From Flavobacteriaceae bacterium (GTDB lineage: Bacteria; Bacteroidota; Bacteroidia; Flavobacteriales; Flavobacteriaceae): DNA of 54,622 nucleotides. Shown one piece after another: positions 53,285 to 54,622 of the stretch; positions within the stretch are counted from its first letter, which is position 1; each line of letters opens with the position of its first letter. The position numbers were made by a program, and so were the translations under genes. The stretch is from positions 1,027,855 to 1,082,476 of the forward strand of contig JADGEL010000001.1 in assembly GCA_016744415.1 (NCBI GenBank). The letters run 5' to 3'. The notes under the pieces were generated by a model. It ran no database searches, was not told where the DNA came from, and saw nothing but the letters and a program-made list of their open reading frames with translations.

Positions 53285-54622
53285 CTAGCGCCTTATCAAG
53301 CTAAAGTGACCTCTTTTTAAAACAGGATTGTCACTAGAATCTTTAATTAATACACTAAACCAGTAATCTCCTGAAGGTAAAGCGTTTCCGTTATAGTAGC
53401 CATCCCATCCATCAGAATTTGCGTATAGTTTTGTAATCATTTTTCCATAACGATCAAAAATTGAAACTCCATCATCAGGATTCATCAAAGAATCCTGTGA
53501 TAAATTAATAACATGCCAAGTGTCATTTTCAAAATCATTATTTGGTGTAAAGAATTTAGGCGCACCTATGATAGAAATATTTCTAAATGCAGGAGGCAAA
53601 CACCCATTGGCATCTCTCACAGTTAAAACGTAATTTCCTGGAGCAACTCTTTCAAAAATATTATCAGATTGAAAACTAACTCCATCTAAAGAATATTCGT
53701 AATCTCCAATACCGAATGTTGTGCCACTAACCGAACCTTCAACTGTAACAGTTACTATATTATTATCAGAAAAGTCTGATATTTCAACATTTGTGATATT
53801 TGGCGATTCTGATAACGAAACCGAAATTACTGCGCTTATATCTGCACAAGCTCCTTGCCCAGACACAGTATAGGTATAATCGCCTGCTGCATCAGTTGAA
53901 GGATAAAATTCTCCAGATCCACTTGCCATAGTTGGAGACCAAGTTCCACCACTATCAGGTGTGCCTCCTAAGAAGGTAAATAAATCTACTGTTGGTTCTG
54001 ACATACAGAAAAAAGCATCAGCATCTAAACCCGCATCTGGTGATCTAATTACGGTAACTTGAACTGTTTGAGTAGCTGTAATAGCACACGGACTTGCTGG
54101 TGCAACTGTATATGTAAAATTGTAAGTTCCAGCTGTAACACTACTTGCATTGTAATTACTATTTCCTGTTCCTGATAATACGCCTCCTGAGCCATCATCA
54201 TCTGTCCATGTTCCTCCTGGATCTGCACCTGTTAATCCTGAGCCTAAATCTAATGATGTTTCTGTATCACAAATATCAGCGATAGCTATTGCTGACCCTG
54301 CGTTTGGCGGTGCCATAACTTCTACTGAAATTGTTGTATTTGATTGTGGACATGGTCCTAAAGCTACAACTGTATAGGTGAAATTATATGTACCTGTTGC
54401 TAATCCTGTTGGGTCAAACATATTTACTGATAATTGTCCTGTAGCATCATCATCTGCCCAAGTTCCAACATCTGCACCTGTTAATCCTGAATCTAAATTC
54501 AACAGTCCATCTGTAGAACATATTTCTAGATTTGCTGTAGCTGTTCCTGATTCAGGAGATCTAATTACTGTAATATCAACATCTTCTGTAGTATCAACGG
54601 TACACGGACTGGTAGCTGATAC
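53285..54622 (-). CDS. Repeat-rich T9SS type-B surface protein (5' part outside window)
   Basis: The frame runs open to base 54622, so the N-terminus is missing and at least 445 residues are visible; a Leu codon near 54502 is not a real start. Three Ig/PKD-like repeats of about 60-90 residues are seen, each with SGLTGADxGGTWxDDD-like and TGTYNFTYTV motifs. The last about 90 residues are a gliding-motility-type CHU_C sorting domain: FFTPNNDFENDTWHVIN, ISIFDRYGKMITK-like text, and GDYWFSVLIKD. It should be exported by T9SS and held at or released from the surface. Its PorP/SprF partner is 81 nt downstream. Adhesin or gliding roles are possible. Confidence 0.9.
   Translation of the reverse strand, partial: VSATSPCTVDTTEDVDITVIRSPESGTATANLEICSTDGLLNLDSGLTGADVGTWADDDATGQLSVNMFDPTGLATGTYNFTYTVVALGPCPQSNTTISVEVMAPPNAGSAIAIADICDTETSLDLGSGLTGADPGGTWTDDDGSGGVLSGTGNSNYNASSVTAGTYNFTYTVAPASPCAITATQTVQVTVIRSPDAGLDADAFFCMSEPTVDLFTFLGGTPDSGGTWSPTMASGSGEFYPSTDAAGDYTYTVSGQGACADISAVISVSLSESPNITNVEISDFSDNNIVTVTVEGSVSGTTFGIGDYEYSLDGVSFQSDNIFERVAPGNYVLTVRDANGCLPPAFRNISIIGAPKFFTPNNDFENDTWHVINLSQDSLMNPDDGVSIFDRYGKMITKLYANSDGWDGYYNGNALPSGDYWFSVLIKDSSDNPVLKRGHFSLIRR
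53798..54502 (-). repeat. Tandem Ig-like repeats in the type-B surface protein
   Basis: Units lie at about 54254-54502, 53984-54253 and 53798-53983 (the last is diverged). The first two are close in DNA, for example CCTGTTAATCCTGA at 54230-54243 and 54478-54491. The array probably continues beyond the right edge. Confidence 0.75.

Noticed and set aside
1-54622. CRISPR arrays, tRNA/rRNA genes, transposases or phage genes
   Set aside because: None seen on reading both strands. The tandem repeats present are all coding repeats in binding modules, the IF-2 linker or the surface protein.

Overview
The window looks like a chromosomal segment of a Bacteroidota, most likely a marine Flavobacteriaceae. 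The grounds are low G+C, start codons without strong Shine-Dalgarno sequences, promoters of the Bacteroidota type (TTG about 19-20 nt before TAnnTTTG), SusC/SusD outer-membrane import, type IX secretion (T9SS) sorting domains of both type A and type B, a PorP/SprF protein, and an alternative complex III (ACIII) respiratory operon. I cannot name the genus. No tRNA, rRNA, CRISPR array, transposase or prophage gene was seen.

Region 1 (1-26420) is an alpha-glucan (starch/maltodextrin) utilisation locus. A minus-strand operon starts at an MFS sugar transporter (14934) and runs off the left edge: transporter, beta-phosphoglucomutase, GH65 maltose phosphorylase, GH13, SusA-like GH13, an esterase with a possible glucan-binding N-terminal domain, GH31 alpha-glucosidase, and two more GH13 enzymes (the last partial). 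A LacI-family regulator (15074-16093, minus) separates it from a plus-strand operon: SusC, SusD, a SusE-like lipoprotein, a T9SS-exported GH13 amylase and a small T9SS-sorted protein of unknown function. In the proposed path, surface amylase and glucan-binding lipoproteins capture and cut the polymer, SusC/D imports oligosaccharides, periplasmic or lipid-anchored GH13/GH31 enzymes trim them, and the MFS protein takes up maltose. Phosphorolysis then gives glucose plus beta-glucose-1-phosphate, and the latter becomes glucose-6-phosphate. The most unusual points are a SusE-type binding module inserted in SusD, a terminator-like hairpin just before the exported amylase, paired operator-like repeats 31 bp apart upstream of the susC promoter, and a near-identical 19-20 bp motif in the leaders of both operons.

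Region 2 (26500-32544) is housekeeping: a universal stress protein, then rimP-nusA-infB with a terminator-like hairpin in its leader, then a SPOR-domain protein. Region 3 (32545-43904) is a respiratory operon, actABCDEF followed by cytochrome c oxidase subunits II and I, with no subunit III gene. ActA carries six CxxCH motifs. Region 4 (44126-46924) holds ruvB, a rhodanese lipoprotein, a heavy-metal-associated (HMA) protein, a thioesterase and an unknown secreted protein. Region 5 (47021-52156) holds a LytTR response regulator with its TPR-containing histidine kinase, then a SIMPL-domain protein and a VWA-domain lipoprotein. Region 6 (52235-54622) holds a PorP/SprF protein and the 3' part of a repeat-rich T9SS type-B surface protein that runs off the right edge.

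All functional calls rest on reading the translated sequences and recognising families. No similarity search was run. Promoter, operator and hairpin calls come from visual pattern matching only.
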